Source: Luteitalea sp. (lineage in GTDB: Bacteria; Acidobacteriota; Vicinamibacteria; Vicinamibacterales; Vicinamibacteraceae). Taken from it: DNA of 43,162 bases. The notes under the pieces are model-generated. The model saw nothing but the letters and a program-made list of their open reading frames with translations, was not told the origin of the DNA and did no database searches. The position numbers and the translations under genes are program-made. The stretch covers positions 1 to 43,162 of the forward strand of contig WHTZ01000054.1 in assembly GCA_009377495.1 (NCBI GenBank), written 5' to 3'. This document shows, piece after piece, positions 24,916 to 33,111 of the stretch. Numbering within the stretch: the first letter of the stretch is position 1; every line of letters starts with the position of its first letter.

Positions 24916-25190
24916 TGGCATTTCCTCACCAGCGCCAGGTCGCCCGTGCTCAACAAATCAGCCGCAGATTCGGCAATCGGTACGAGAAGATGCGCAGGTT
25001 CCCTGAAGAGGCGGCGAAACCGCATCTCATACCCCGCGTTCGTCCGTACGATCTCGAGGTCGCCGGCCCGCGTGCGCAGGACGTCATTGATACTGTCCAA
25101 GGCCACCTGCGGCACAGTTGTCCGGCCCGCCGCGAGTCGTTGCATGATCCCCTGAAGCGTTGCCCTGAGCTGGAGGGACTGCTTGAACGT
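24900..25190 (-). pseudogene. Fragment of a CGNR zinc-finger (ABATE domain) protein
   Basis: The minus strand encodes LQRLAAGRTTVPQVALDSIN, then RFRRLFREPAHLLVPIAESA and LLSTGDLALVRKC. This fits the end of the ABATE domain and the start of the CGNR zinc-finger of these putative stress-response regulators (normally RxRxC...NRSRRWC..CGNR). Here the Cys is followed at once by QNRSIRRL, and the second Cys pair with CGNR is missing. The N-terminus is cut by a stop at 25191. Truncated at both ends. Confidence 0.65.
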
Positions 25191-25199
25191 CTACTCGGT

Positions 25200-25883
25200 A
25201 TCACGCCCACCGCCCCTGCGCAGCGTGATCTCGCGTGCTTGGATCGACGCGTTCACCGCACGGATTGGGCTGACGCGCTACGCGCTCTACGTGCAGGACT
25301 ATGGTGCGCCGGTGGGCTTCCGCCTCGCGGTTAAGCACCCCGAGCGGGTGCAGGCGCTGGTCATTCAGAACGGCAATGCCTATGAGGAGGGCCTTCGCGA
25401 CTTCTGGAAGCCAATCAAGGCCTATTGGCGTGAGCCCACCGACGAGCACCGGGCGATACTCGCAAAGTCCCTCGAGCTCGAGGCCACGAAATGGCAGTAC
25501 ACGCACGGCGTCCGACGGCCAGAGTCCATCAGTCCTGACAACTGGCTTGTCGACCAGTACCTCCTGGATCGTCCAGGCAACAAGGCGATCCAGTTGCAGC
25601 TGTTCTACAGCTATGGCTCGAATCCGCCGCTCTACCCGCAGTGGCAAGCGTACTTTCGCCGCTATCAGCCGCCGACGCTGATCGTCTGGGGCAAGAACGA
25701 CCAGATCTTCCCGCGGAAGGCGCCTATCCCTACAGGAGAGATCTCAAGGATCTGGAATTCCATCTGTTGGACACCGGTCACTTTGCGCTCGAAGAAGAGG
25801 GCGACACGATCGCCCGCTTGATGCGGCGATTCCTCGAGGCCCGGCTGCCGACCGGGAACGGGCTGCGCCCGAACCGCAAGTGA
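25200..25883 (+). pseudogene. Broken alpha/beta hydrolase (5'-truncated, frameshifted)
   Basis: A haloalkane-dehalogenase/epoxide-hydrolase-like hydrolase. YALYVQDYGAPVGFRLAVKH holds the nucleophile Asp, followed by THGVRRPESISPDNWLVDQY and PPTLIVWGKNDQIFP. The last part moves to another frame (EGAYPYRRDLKDLEFHLLDT, with the catalytic His in DTGHFALEEEG). The break is at 25711-25714, where CCGCGG stands for an expected CCGGCGG, a one-base loss. About 90 N-terminal residues are missing and the 5' end abuts the CGNR fragment. The frameshift alone could be an assembly error, but the missing N-terminus could not. Confidence 0.8.
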
Positions 25884-25919
25884 CCCGTGCCTGCCCCAAG
25901 GAGAAGCTGTTTCGGGAAG

Positions 25920-25938
25920 CCGAGGAGCGTAGCCTCGG
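25920..25938 (-). terminator. Possible hairpin after the phosphatase gene
   Basis: CCGAGG and CCTCGG arms flank a seven-base loop about 17 bases past the phosphatase stop. No T-tract is visible on the minus strand, so this is a positional suggestion only. Confidence 0.25.
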
Positions 25939-25954
25939 TGCGACCTGCCAGCGG

Positions 25955-27607
25955 TCACAGCAGGTCAGCGACGTCGACGCCGACGGCGAACGAGTTCCCT
26001 TCGTGGGCGACCGCTCCGTGGATCTTCGCGCCGGCGCCCGTGGGGATCACCTGGATGACACCGAAGTTGAACGTGGTGATGACATCCTTCAGCGTCGAGC
26101 GGACACCAGGCGCCACGGCGAAGTCTTCGTCGACGAACACGCCGACCACGAAGCTTCTGCCCTCCTCTTTGCTGATCCCGGACGATGTCAGAGAGGCGGC
26201 CGTGTAACGCGGGTTCAACGAAGAGATCTCGAAGAGGCAGCCGACATGAATGTCGCCGGAGAGAAAGATCAGGCCGCGCGGCGAGCCGGCCGTGCGATTG
26301 GCCAAGCGGGCTTCCCCCGCCTTACGAAGCAGATCCGCTTGCTCCGGTCGGGCGAAGAGGTGCGACCATTGATCACGGGCTTCGTCGATGGAGGAGAGCT
26401 TGAACGAGCCGAGATTGATCTGCCGGCCGGCGAGCTTCGAGAGATGCGATCCCCCTGCCGCCACGAGCATCTGTCCGGCCGACTCACTCGACCGCTCCCC
26501 GAGGGTCAGGAAGGCCTCGAGGTCGCCTCGCTTGAATAGCTCGACGTCGTCTGTTCGCCCGCCCATCAGCTTCTGCGTCTGACCGTCCGGGTCCATGGAC
26601 GCAATGGGTGTCGGCGTTACCACGGCCAGGGCTTCCACGTCGGCCGGCAGGTTGTGGAAGACATGATCGATGAACTGCCACTGCTCGGTGCCAAGGACGG
26701 GATATGTGTCGCGGAACACGTCCCGATCACCACGACTGTCGAGCATCAGAACCACGAGGCGGCCGCATCGAAGGGCAAACGGCATGGCGCGGCGCTGGCC
26801 GTGCAGCGGAGGCGCACCGACATAGTTCGGAAGGGCCGGGTCGAGAACGTCGCCCGGCGCGGCCGGCTGCGGATTGTGACACCCCTGAAAATGCCAGTAG
26901 GCGTCGCGGGCATCCTCGAAAAAGGCGTTCGACTTCGCGAAGATCTCCGCGCCGCGGGGATAACGCTGCAACAACGTCGGACTGTCGGAGGCGGACGATC
27001 CCCAGCCGTCGCGAATGTCATGATCGTCCCAGATCATGTACGTTGGGGTGTTCGCGAGTAGGCGTCGGACGGGCTCACGCGACCAGTTGAGACGATACTT
27101 CTCGGCAAACGCCTTGCGGCGAACCGCCGGGCTCGATTGGAAGTGCGCCTCGAAGACGTCCGGTGGATCCTCGTCCATGTAGACCTGATCTCCCATCATC
27201 AGGATGAACTGCGGCTGCGCATCGTCGACGTATCTGCCGAAGGCTTCCCAGACGCCATCGCTTGTGGCGCCGTTGCAGGAGATCGCGCAAAAGAGCAGGT
27301 TGGCCATCGAGGCTGGCTGTGGCATGGTGCGGAATGTCCCGCTGCCGTGCGGCACGAAACGTCCGAGACGAAGGACACTGTACCGATAGCGCCAGTCGGG
27401 CCGCAGTCCGCGGGCTGTGGCGATGGCGGTGCCAAACTCGAGGACGCCCTCGGTGCTCACGAACTGGAAGATACCGGCGCCCTGAACACGCAGCGAATAG
27501 AACCTCGGATCGTCGAACACCTGGATCCAGATGCGGGTAGACGAGTCGTCGGTGTGCCCGATGATCGGCCCGAGGCGCAACTGGTTCACCCTTCGGCGCG
27601 ACTCCAT
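25955..27607 (-). CDS. PhoD-like metallophosphatase without signal peptide
   Basis: 550 residues of the alkaline phosphatase D family. An N-terminal Fn3-like domain (LGPIIGHTDDSSTRIWIQVF) is followed by a metallophosphatase core: QFILMMGDQVYMDEDPP, TYMIWDDHDIRDGWGSS, VVLMLDSRGD, and IFLSGDIHVGCLFEISSLNP, which supply the metal ligands. Classical PhoD enzymes are Tat-exported phosphodiesterase/monoesterases. This one starts directly with MESRRRVNQLRLG and has no signal, so it is probably cytoplasmic. The ATG lies three bases after the stop of the unknown 624-residue gene, so the two are tightly coupled. They diverge from a sigma factor/kinase operon. Substrate unknown. Confidence 0.88.
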   Translation of the reverse strand: MESRRRVNQLRLGPIIGHTDDSSTRIWIQVFDDPRFYSLRVQGAGIFQFVSTEGVLEFGTAIATARGLRPDWRYRYSVLRLGRFVPHGSGTFRTMPQPASMANLLFCAISCNGATSDGVWEAFGRYVDDAQPQFILMMGDQVYMDEDPPDVFEAHFQSSPAVRRKAFAEKYRLNWSREPVRRLLANTPTYMIWDDHDIRDGWGSSASDSPTLLQRYPRGAEIFAKSNAFFEDARDAYWHFQGCHNPQPAAPGDVLDPALPNYVGAPPLHGQRRAMPFALRCGRLVVLMLDSRGDRDVFRDTYPVLGTEQWQFIDHVFHNLPADVEALAVVTPTPIASMDPDGQTQKLMGGRTDDVELFKRGDLEAFLTLGERSSESAGQMLVAAGGSHLSKLAGRQINLGSFKLSSIDEARDQWSHLFARPEQADLLRKAGEARLANRTAGSPRGLIFLSGDIHVGCLFEISSLNPRYTAASLTSSGISKEEGRSFVVGVFVDEDFAVAPGVRSTLKDVITTFNFGVIQVIPTGAGAKIHGAVAHEGNSFAVGVDVADLL

Positions 27608-27610
27608 CGC

Positions 27611-29485
27611 CTAACGACCCTTCTGGAGACCAGAGCCGATTGCCTGGCGTATGGCTGCACTCTGATCGCGGGATATCGCAAAGGTCACGCGATCGGGTGG
27701 CGTTCCAACGACCTTACGCTTCTCGAAGACCTTGCGCAGGCGCTCGACCTCGATGTTCTGGCGCTCGATTTCCGGGGCCGCCTTGAGCGCGCGTGCGATA
27801 CCGCGCAGATCGGTCGCGCCGGCGCTCTCGAGAAGGCGCTTGTATTCGGCCCCGAGGTTCAGCGCGGCGGCCGCCTCGTCAAGGGTGAGATTTCGCGGAT
27901 CGTCTGGGGCGAGCTTCTCCCAGCGATCGATCAAGACGCGCACGATGCGCGGATCGTCGAGACCGGCAGGCTTCTCGGGAAATATCTTGCGGTTGGCCAT
28001 CAACGTGGCGAGCCGCTGCTCCAGCGTGGTCCATCGGGTGATCATCTCGAACGCGCGGGAGCGAACGGACCGCGTCGCGGTCGCTGAGCCCGTCATGATG
28101 CCCCCGATGTCGAGGTCGCCGACATTGATGTCAATGGGAGTGAGGGGGGTGACAGAAGTGGAGCTGCCGCTCACCTCGAAACCGGCCTCCTCCTGTGGAT
28201 CGAAGCACGTGTCCAGCAGCCGGTTTTCTCCAAGGAGCACACCGCGCTCGAGCGGAGAGCGTGCTACCTCCTGCTCATATTCGTCACGGAGAGTCTCGAG
28301 CCAGAGCTCGAGGAAGTGCTTGTAGTTGACGCTGCCTCGCTGCTCGAGTCCGGGAGTCGAGCTGGGCGAGACCACCATGGCCTCGATCACCCGTGCGGCC
28401 AGGCGAAGCGCCCAGAGCTCGACCACCGGTCGACGGAAGGCATCGGCGGGCGTGAGCGGGCTGATGATGTCGATGTCGAGCTCCTCGAGCGGTGTGCCGG
28501 GCGGGTAGATTCGGTACAGATACTGGACGATACGCGCCAATTGGAGGAGATCCCCGTTGAACGGCTCGTCGAGACGGAATGGTCCGGGGACGGTGTCGAA
28601 CAGGCAGACGCGCCGGAGCCGCGCATTCACGCAGAAGCCTTGATCGCGAGGGACCAGGACCACTGCCGTGAATTCCTGTATGCCTTCGATGCCGCTGGAT
28701 CGGCGTTGCAGGAGCTGGTTGAACCAGAGGTTTGGATCGGATGGATCGATCGACAAGAGTTGCAGCGGCCTGGGCGCAAGCGAAAAGCTCAAATAGGGCG
28801 TGCCCAGGTGTTTCGCGTTCAGGAGGGTGATGACGTTCTCGACCTGCGTGGAATGGCTGACGAGCTCGCGCCGCTCCTGGGAGGCCTCGCGCGTGGTTGT
28901 GTCCAGAACCTGATTGACTGCGCGCTGGCTCGTGACGTCGGTGGCCGTGGTGCGCGCCGAGCCACCGAGCGAGACGAGGCCCAGGTTCAGCGTGGCGCCA
29001 CCGCCCGCAGACGATGTGCTCGACTGGCTGCTGAGCGTCTCATAGAGCTGGCTGCCGCTCTTACCGAAGAATTGCCCATTCGACTCGCCCTCGAAGGCAT
29101 CGCTGCCCAAGACGCCCGTCTGGATCACGCGGCGATGCAGGGGTGCAGCCGCGTGAAAGTACGGGCGAATGCCACCCGCTTCTTGCGATGCAGGCCTGAC
29201 CGTCAAGTCGAAGAGCACGTGAAAACAGGGCACACCTTCGCCCAGAAACGACGCGGCAACACGAGACGCCGCCTCCGGAAAGGAGGCCGGCGATAGAGAG
29301 ACCGTGAACTTCAAATACACCAGCTTCTCATCCGGGAACTGGCTCGTGAGGCTTTCATCGTCCGGCTCGTAATAGAAGAGCGACATCGACGTGTCATTGG
29401 GCTCACCCGCGGTGAGAGGCTGAGTGGTCGAGGCGAGCTTCCAGGGTATTTCCAGCGGGGGTGAGAGATCGTCGTTTTCCGCCAT
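27611..29485 (-). CDS. Unknown 624-residue protein coupled to the PhoD-like phosphatase
   Basis: I cannot assign a family. No signal peptide or membrane helix is visible. The N-terminal third looks beta-rich (KLVYLKFTVSLSPASFPEAA, PCFHVLFDLTVRP). Residues about 143-187 form a Gly/Ser/Thr-rich alternating stretch (SSTSSAGGGATLNLGLVSLG), followed by a charged helix and then HSTQVENVITLLNAKHLGTP and SFSLAPRPLQLL at 211-242. A second Gly/Thr-rich patch (DINVGDLDIGGIMTGSATAT) lies about two thirds along. The C-terminal fifth is helical and Lys/Arg-rich. Paired alternating Gly/Ser/Thr stretches can form amphipathic beta hairpins, as in pore-forming proteins, but this is only inference. The start at 29485 has GAGGA upstream. 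The longer open frame to 29656 looks non-coding. Confidence 0.8.
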   Translation of the reverse strand: MAENDDLSPPLEIPWKLASTTQPLTAGEPNDTSMSLFYYEPDDESLTSQFPDEKLVYLKFTVSLSPASFPEAASRVAASFLGEGVPCFHVLFDLTVRPASQEAGGIRPYFHAAAPLHRRVIQTGVLGSDAFEGESNGQFFGKSGSQLYETLSSQSSTSSAGGGATLNLGLVSLGGSARTTATDVTSQRAVNQVLDTTTREASQERRELVSHSTQVENVITLLNAKHLGTPYLSFSLAPRPLQLLSIDPSDPNLWFNQLLQRRSSGIEGIQEFTAVVLVPRDQGFCVNARLRRVCLFDTVPGPFRLDEPFNGDLLQLARIVQYLYRIYPPGTPLEELDIDIISPLTPADAFRRPVVELWALRLAARVIEAMVVSPSSTPGLEQRGSVNYKHFLELWLETLRDEYEQEVARSPLERGVLLGENRLLDTCFDPQEEAGFEVSGSSTSVTPLTPIDINVGDLDIGGIMTGSATATRSVRSRAFEMITRWTTLEQRLATLMANRKIFPEKPAGLDDPRIVRVLIDRWEKLAPDDPRNLTLDEAAAALNLGAEYKRLLESAGATDLRGIARALKAAPEIERQNIEVERLRKVFEKRKVVGTPPDRVTFAISRDQSAAIRQAIGSGLQKGR

Positions 29486-29752
29486 GATGAGGTCCTCGTT
29501 CCGTGACGTTGGCCGGGCGACCCGAACAGGTCGTGCAGGCCAGAAACGCGGGCGGGCCCAGAAGTGGAGCTCGCCCTCACTTGGAAGATCGAGAACGGCG
29601 GGGCAAAGGCGACAGGTTCCGGCGACGCTGGTGGGAGGTGGTGGGTTCCGGGGCATTTCGTCGCTATCTGTTCGCCACCTGTCCGATCGACGTTATTCAG
29701 AACGGGAGACTCTACCTCGGTCCGAGCGGTCACCTCTGTTCGAAGTGCCTCG
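29486..29752. promoter_or_regulatory. Divergent promoter region of the sigma/kinase and unknown/PhoD operons
   Basis: 267 bases separate the two start codons and must carry both promoters. I saw no convincing -35/-10 pair on either strand. Promoters read by an ECF-type factor (AAC-type -35) would be expected if the sigma factor controls the locus. Confidence 0.4.
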
Positions 29753-30322
29753 ATGGAATCGACGCTGGACAGGCTCATTGTCTCAGCCGATCGCGGCGAC
29801 CGCGCTGCCGCGGATGCGCTCTTCGACACTCTCTATGCGGAGCTTCATCGACTTGCCCGGCGCGAGCTGGCGCGACAAGGGAGTGGCGCTGGTCTCGGCG
29901 TGACAACGCTCCTGCACGAAGCCTATCTCGCCATGTCGGGCCGCGAAGGGACGGCATTCCCCGATCGCGCCCGGTTCATGGCCTATGCCGCCAGGGTGAT
30001 GCGAGGGCTGATCATCGACGATTCGCGGGGTCGTCAGGCGCAGAAGCGCGGCGGTCTCGTCGAGGTCACCTCGCTCGGCACCGACCAGGCCGACAACGTG
30101 GCCGACGCGCGGGAGCTCGCGCGGATCGGTGACGCGCTCGACGAGCTGGTCAAAATGGATGCCGGCCTCGCCGAGATCGTCGATTTGAAGTTCTTCTGCG
30201 GCTTCTCCTTCGCCGAGATTGCCGCTATGCGGGGCGTCTCGGAACGGACCGTACAACGCAACTGGGAGAAGGGCCGCATCTATCTCCATCGCGCCATCGG
30301 CGGCGCGAGCCCGATCGCCTGA
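29753..30322 (+). CDS. ECF-like RNA polymerase sigma factor (TIGR02999/Sig-70_X6 type)
   Basis: A 189-residue alternative sigma factor. The region 2 helices are LYAELHRLARRELARQG, with VTTLLHEAYLAM and RARFMAYAARVMRGLIIDDS as the characteristic segments of this acidobacterial and planctomycete subfamily. Region 4 is the C-terminal helix-turn-helix LKFFCGFSFAEIAAMRGVSE followed by RTVQRNWEKGRIYLHRAI. No anti-sigma gene is adjacent. Instead a Ser/Thr kinase starts seven bases downstream, the arrangement in which the kinase is thought to control the sigma factor. I chose the ATG at 29753 because the longer frame encodes no recognised sequence. Confidence 0.9.
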   Translation: MESTLDRLIVSADRGDRAAADALFDTLYAELHRLARRELARQGSGAGLGVTTLLHEAYLAMSGREGTAFPDRARFMAYAARVMRGLIIDDSRGRQAQKRGGLVEVTSLGTDQADNVADARELARIGDALDELVKMDAGLAEIVDLKFFCGFSFAEIAAMRGVSERTVQRNWEKGRIYLHRAIGGASPIA

Positions 30323-30329
30323 GGCCCGC

Positions 30330-32942
30330 ATGTCCGCACTCAGCGCCGACCGCTGGCGCCGATTGAGTCCGTATCTGGATCACGCGCTCGGCATCGGCAT
30401 CGAGGAACGCGCGGCCTGGCTGGCGTCTATCCGTGCAGAAGACGCCACCCTCGCCGCCGACCTGCAAACGCTGCTCGCGGAGCACGCGGCGTTGGACGAG
30501 TCTGGCTTCCTCGAACGCACTGTTCCGCTGCCACCCCACACGTCGCCGACTGTGTCGTTGGCGGGGCAGACCCTCGGCGCCTACCGCCTGCTCTCACGGA
30601 TTGGCCAAGGCGGAATGGGCAGCGTGTGGCTGGGCGAGCGCTGCGACGGTCGCTACGAAGGACGTGCGGCGATCAAGCTGCTGAACGGCGGGCTGATTGG
30701 ACACGCCGCCGAAGATCGATTCAAACGTGAAGGCAGTATCCTCGCCAGGCTCAGACACCCGCACATCGCACAGCTCGTCGATGCTGGCGTGTCGCACGCG
30801 GGTCAACCGTTCCTCGTGCTGGAGTATGTGGAAGGTCAGCGCATCGATCACCACTGCGATCAGAACACGCTGGGCATCGATGCGCGCCTCCGTCTGTTCC
30901 TCGATGTGCTGGAGGCGGTGGGTCAGGCGCATGCCAACCTCGTCGTGCACCGTGACATCAAGCCTCCCAACGTGCTCGTCACGGTTGACGGTCAGGTCAA
31001 GCTTCTCGACTTCGGCATCGCCAAGCTGCTCGAGAGCGATGCGGCGTCTGGGCTGGCACTCGCCGCCGGGGCGACGGCGCTCACGCGTGAGGGGGGGACG
31101 GCGCTGACGCCCGAGTTCGCCGCGCCAGAGCAGGTCACTGGCGGAGCTGTCACCACCGCCACCGACGTCTACGCGCTGGGCGTGCTCCTGTACCTGTTGC
31201 TCAGCGGCGAGCATCCCGCCGGCCCGGGCGTCCGCTCTCCCGCCGAGCTGCTCCACGCCATCGTCGATACCCGACCGCCGCGCGTCTCGGATGCCGTCGT
31301 TGGCATGCCAGTGCGGACCGTCACGGCAGACACGCTCGCCGAGCGTGCCGCGCGGCGCGGCACGACGCCGGAGAGGCTGCGCCGGATGCTGCGCGGTGAT
31401 CTCGACACGATTGTCGCCAAGACGCTGAAGAAGAGGGCGCCGGAGCGCTACGGGTCGGTCAGCGCGCTGGCGGAAGACCTGCGGCGATATCTCCACCATG
31501 AGCCGATCACGGCGCGGCCCGATACGTTGCGTTACCGTACCGCCAAGTTCGTACGGCGCCACGTGCGCGGCGTGGCGACGGCGGGCGCGGTCGTCGTCCT
31601 GCTCGGCGGCCTCATCGGGTTCTACACGGCCCGGCTAGCGACGGAGCGCGACCGCGCGCGCCTCGAGGCGGAGAAGACGGCGAAGGTGAGCGAGCTGCTG
31701 ACGGGACTGCTGACCAACGCGGACCCGTACGCGGACAAGCAGGAACCGACCGTGCGCGGCGTGCTCGACGCTGCCGCCGCGAGGCTGCCCAGCGAGTTGG
31801 CTCGACAGCCCGAGCTCATGGCGGAGATGCTGCCCTTGCTCGGGAGAATCTACCAGCGGCTCGGCATCCTCGACAAAGCGCAGCCGCTCCTCGAAGAGGC
31901 GGTGGCAACCGGGCGCCGCGTCCTAGGACCGGATCATGAACGGCTTGCCTACAGTCTCAGGGAGCTCGGCGTGCTGCGGAACGAGCGCGGTGACCCGGCG
32001 GGCGCCGTGCCGTTGATCGAGGAGTCTCTCGCCATGCAGCGCCGGCTGTTGGGCTCGGAGCACAAGGAGGTTGCCATCACCCTGGTGGAGCTCGGACGCG
32101 CCCTCATGGATCAAGGACTCCATGCACGCGCCGAGCCGTTGGTCCGGGAAGCCTTGGCCACCCGGCGGAAGCTCCTGGGCGAGGAGCACCGCGAGACCGC
32201 GACCAGCTTGGGCGACCTGGCGTTCGTGCTTCGAGAGATGGGCAACCTCGCGGAAGCCGAGTCGATGTTTCGTCAGAGCTTCGCGATCACACGGAAGGCG
32301 CTCGGTGAGAGCCATCCCAACACGACGGCGGCGCTGAACAACCTGGCCCTGGTCGTCGGCGCCCGCGGGCAACACGCCGAGGCCGAATCGCTCTTGCGCC
32401 AGTGCCTGGCTATTGAATACCGAACGCTTGGAAAATCACATCCCTCGATCGCGACCCGGCTCAACAATCTCTCGAACGCGGTGCGCGAACAAGGGCGGTA
32501 CGACGAAGCGGCGTCCTTGATCGAGGAGGCGCTGCGCATCGCCGTGCCGCTGTTGGGTCGCGACCATCCACTCACGGCGACGTATCGCATCAGCCTGGCC
32601 CGCCTCCACCTGGCACGGCACGAGCCGGCGAGGGCGGAGGCTGTGCTGCGGCAGGTGCTGCAGGTGCGCCAGCGCGTCCTCCGGCCGCGCGACTGGCGCA
32701 TCGCCATGGTCAAGAGCCTGCTCGGGGCGTCGCTCACGGCGCTGGGGCGCTACGACGAAGCGGAGCGCCTGCTCGTCGAGGCCCAGGGCGCGCTGACGGA
32801 CATCCCAGGCACACAGGGCAATGAAGCGAAGGCGACCATCGCGCGCCTTGTCGCCCTCTATGACGCCTGGGGCCGGCCCGACAAGGCAGCTGCGTACCGG
32901 GCGCTGCTGCCTTCCTGTGTTGACTGTAGCGCGGGGCATTAA
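30330..32942 (+). CDS. Membrane Ser/Thr protein kinase with C-terminal TPR repeats
   Basis: 870 residues. An N-terminal 80-residue helical segment (RWRRLSPYLDHALGIG) is followed by a Hanks-type kinase: IGQGGMGSVW at 91-100, catalytic-site Lys116 in AAIKLL, HRDIKPPN with Asp209, DFG with Asp227, and APEQV. All catalytic residues are present, so it should be active. One membrane helix lies at about 413-432. The rest is extracytoplasmic tetratricopeptide repeats of about 42 residues with the LGxxHPxT-A pattern (LGESHPNTTAALNNLALVVG). The ATG overlaps a GAGG site at the sigma factor stop. The sigma/kinase pair probably senses a signal through the TPRs. The phosphorylated partner is unproven. Confidence 0.93.
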   Translation: MSALSADRWRRLSPYLDHALGIGIEERAAWLASIRAEDATLAADLQTLLAEHAALDESGFLERTVPLPPHTSPTVSLAGQTLGAYRLLSRIGQGGMGSVWLGERCDGRYEGRAAIKLLNGGLIGHAAEDRFKREGSILARLRHPHIAQLVDAGVSHAGQPFLVLEYVEGQRIDHHCDQNTLGIDARLRLFLDVLEAVGQAHANLVVHRDIKPPNVLVTVDGQVKLLDFGIAKLLESDAASGLALAAGATALTREGGTALTPEFAAPEQVTGGAVTTATDVYALGVLLYLLLSGEHPAGPGVRSPAELLHAIVDTRPPRVSDAVVGMPVRTVTADTLAERAARRGTTPERLRRMLRGDLDTIVAKTLKKRAPERYGSVSALAEDLRRYLHHEPITARPDTLRYRTAKFVRRHVRGVATAGAVVVLLGGLIGFYTARLATERDRARLEAEKTAKVSELLTGLLTNADPYADKQEPTVRGVLDAAAARLPSELARQPELMAEMLPLLGRIYQRLGILDKAQPLLEEAVATGRRVLGPDHERLAYSLRELGVLRNERGDPAGAVPLIEESLAMQRRLLGSEHKEVAITLVELGRALMDQGLHARAEPLVREALATRRKLLGEEHRETATSLGDLAFVLREMGNLAEAESMFRQSFAITRKALGESHPNTTAALNNLALVVGARGQHAEAESLLRQCLAIEYRTLGKSHPSIATRLNNLSNAVREQGRYDEAASLIEEALRIAVPLLGRDHPLTATYRISLARLHLARHEPARAEAVLRQVLQVRQRVLRPRDWRIAMVKSLLGASLTALGRYDEAERLLVEAQGALTDIPGTQGNEAKATIARLVALYDAWGRPDKAAAYRALLPSCVDCSAGH

Positions 32943-32963
32943 CCCAATACTACGTACATGAAG

Positions 32964-33034
32964 GTAGGGCGCGGCTTCCGCCTTCGCGCTACGGCGGACC
33001 GCCGTAGCCTTGGCGGAGGCGGTTAGCCGCGCCG
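32964..33034 (+). repeat. Palindromic dispersed repeat, copy B (71 bases)
   Basis: Matches 11935-12012 in inverted orientation. It begins GGTAGGGCGCGGCTTCCGCC, has the CTACGGCGG/CCGCCGTAG inverted repeat in the middle, and ends GGTTAGCCGCGCC. It lacks the 7-base duplication of copy A. It lies between the kinase stop and the DNA ligase and is followed by a second hairpin at 33053-33072. It may form part of a larger composite unit of about 130 bases. Confidence 0.85.
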
Positions 33035-33052
33035 GCGCATCAGCCGCGCTTG

Positions 33053-33072
33053 GCGCCCCTAAAGGGGCGCCC
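33053..33072. repeat. Strong inverted repeat next to repeat B
   Basis: GGCGCCCCT and AGGGGCGCC form a nine-base perfect stem around AA. It could terminate the kinase transcript, but no T-run follows and it is more likely a part of the repeat unit. Confidence 0.45.
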
Positions 33073-33111
33073 TACGTGTAGGCCGTCCGTACGTGATACA
33101 ACCAAGAGCTG

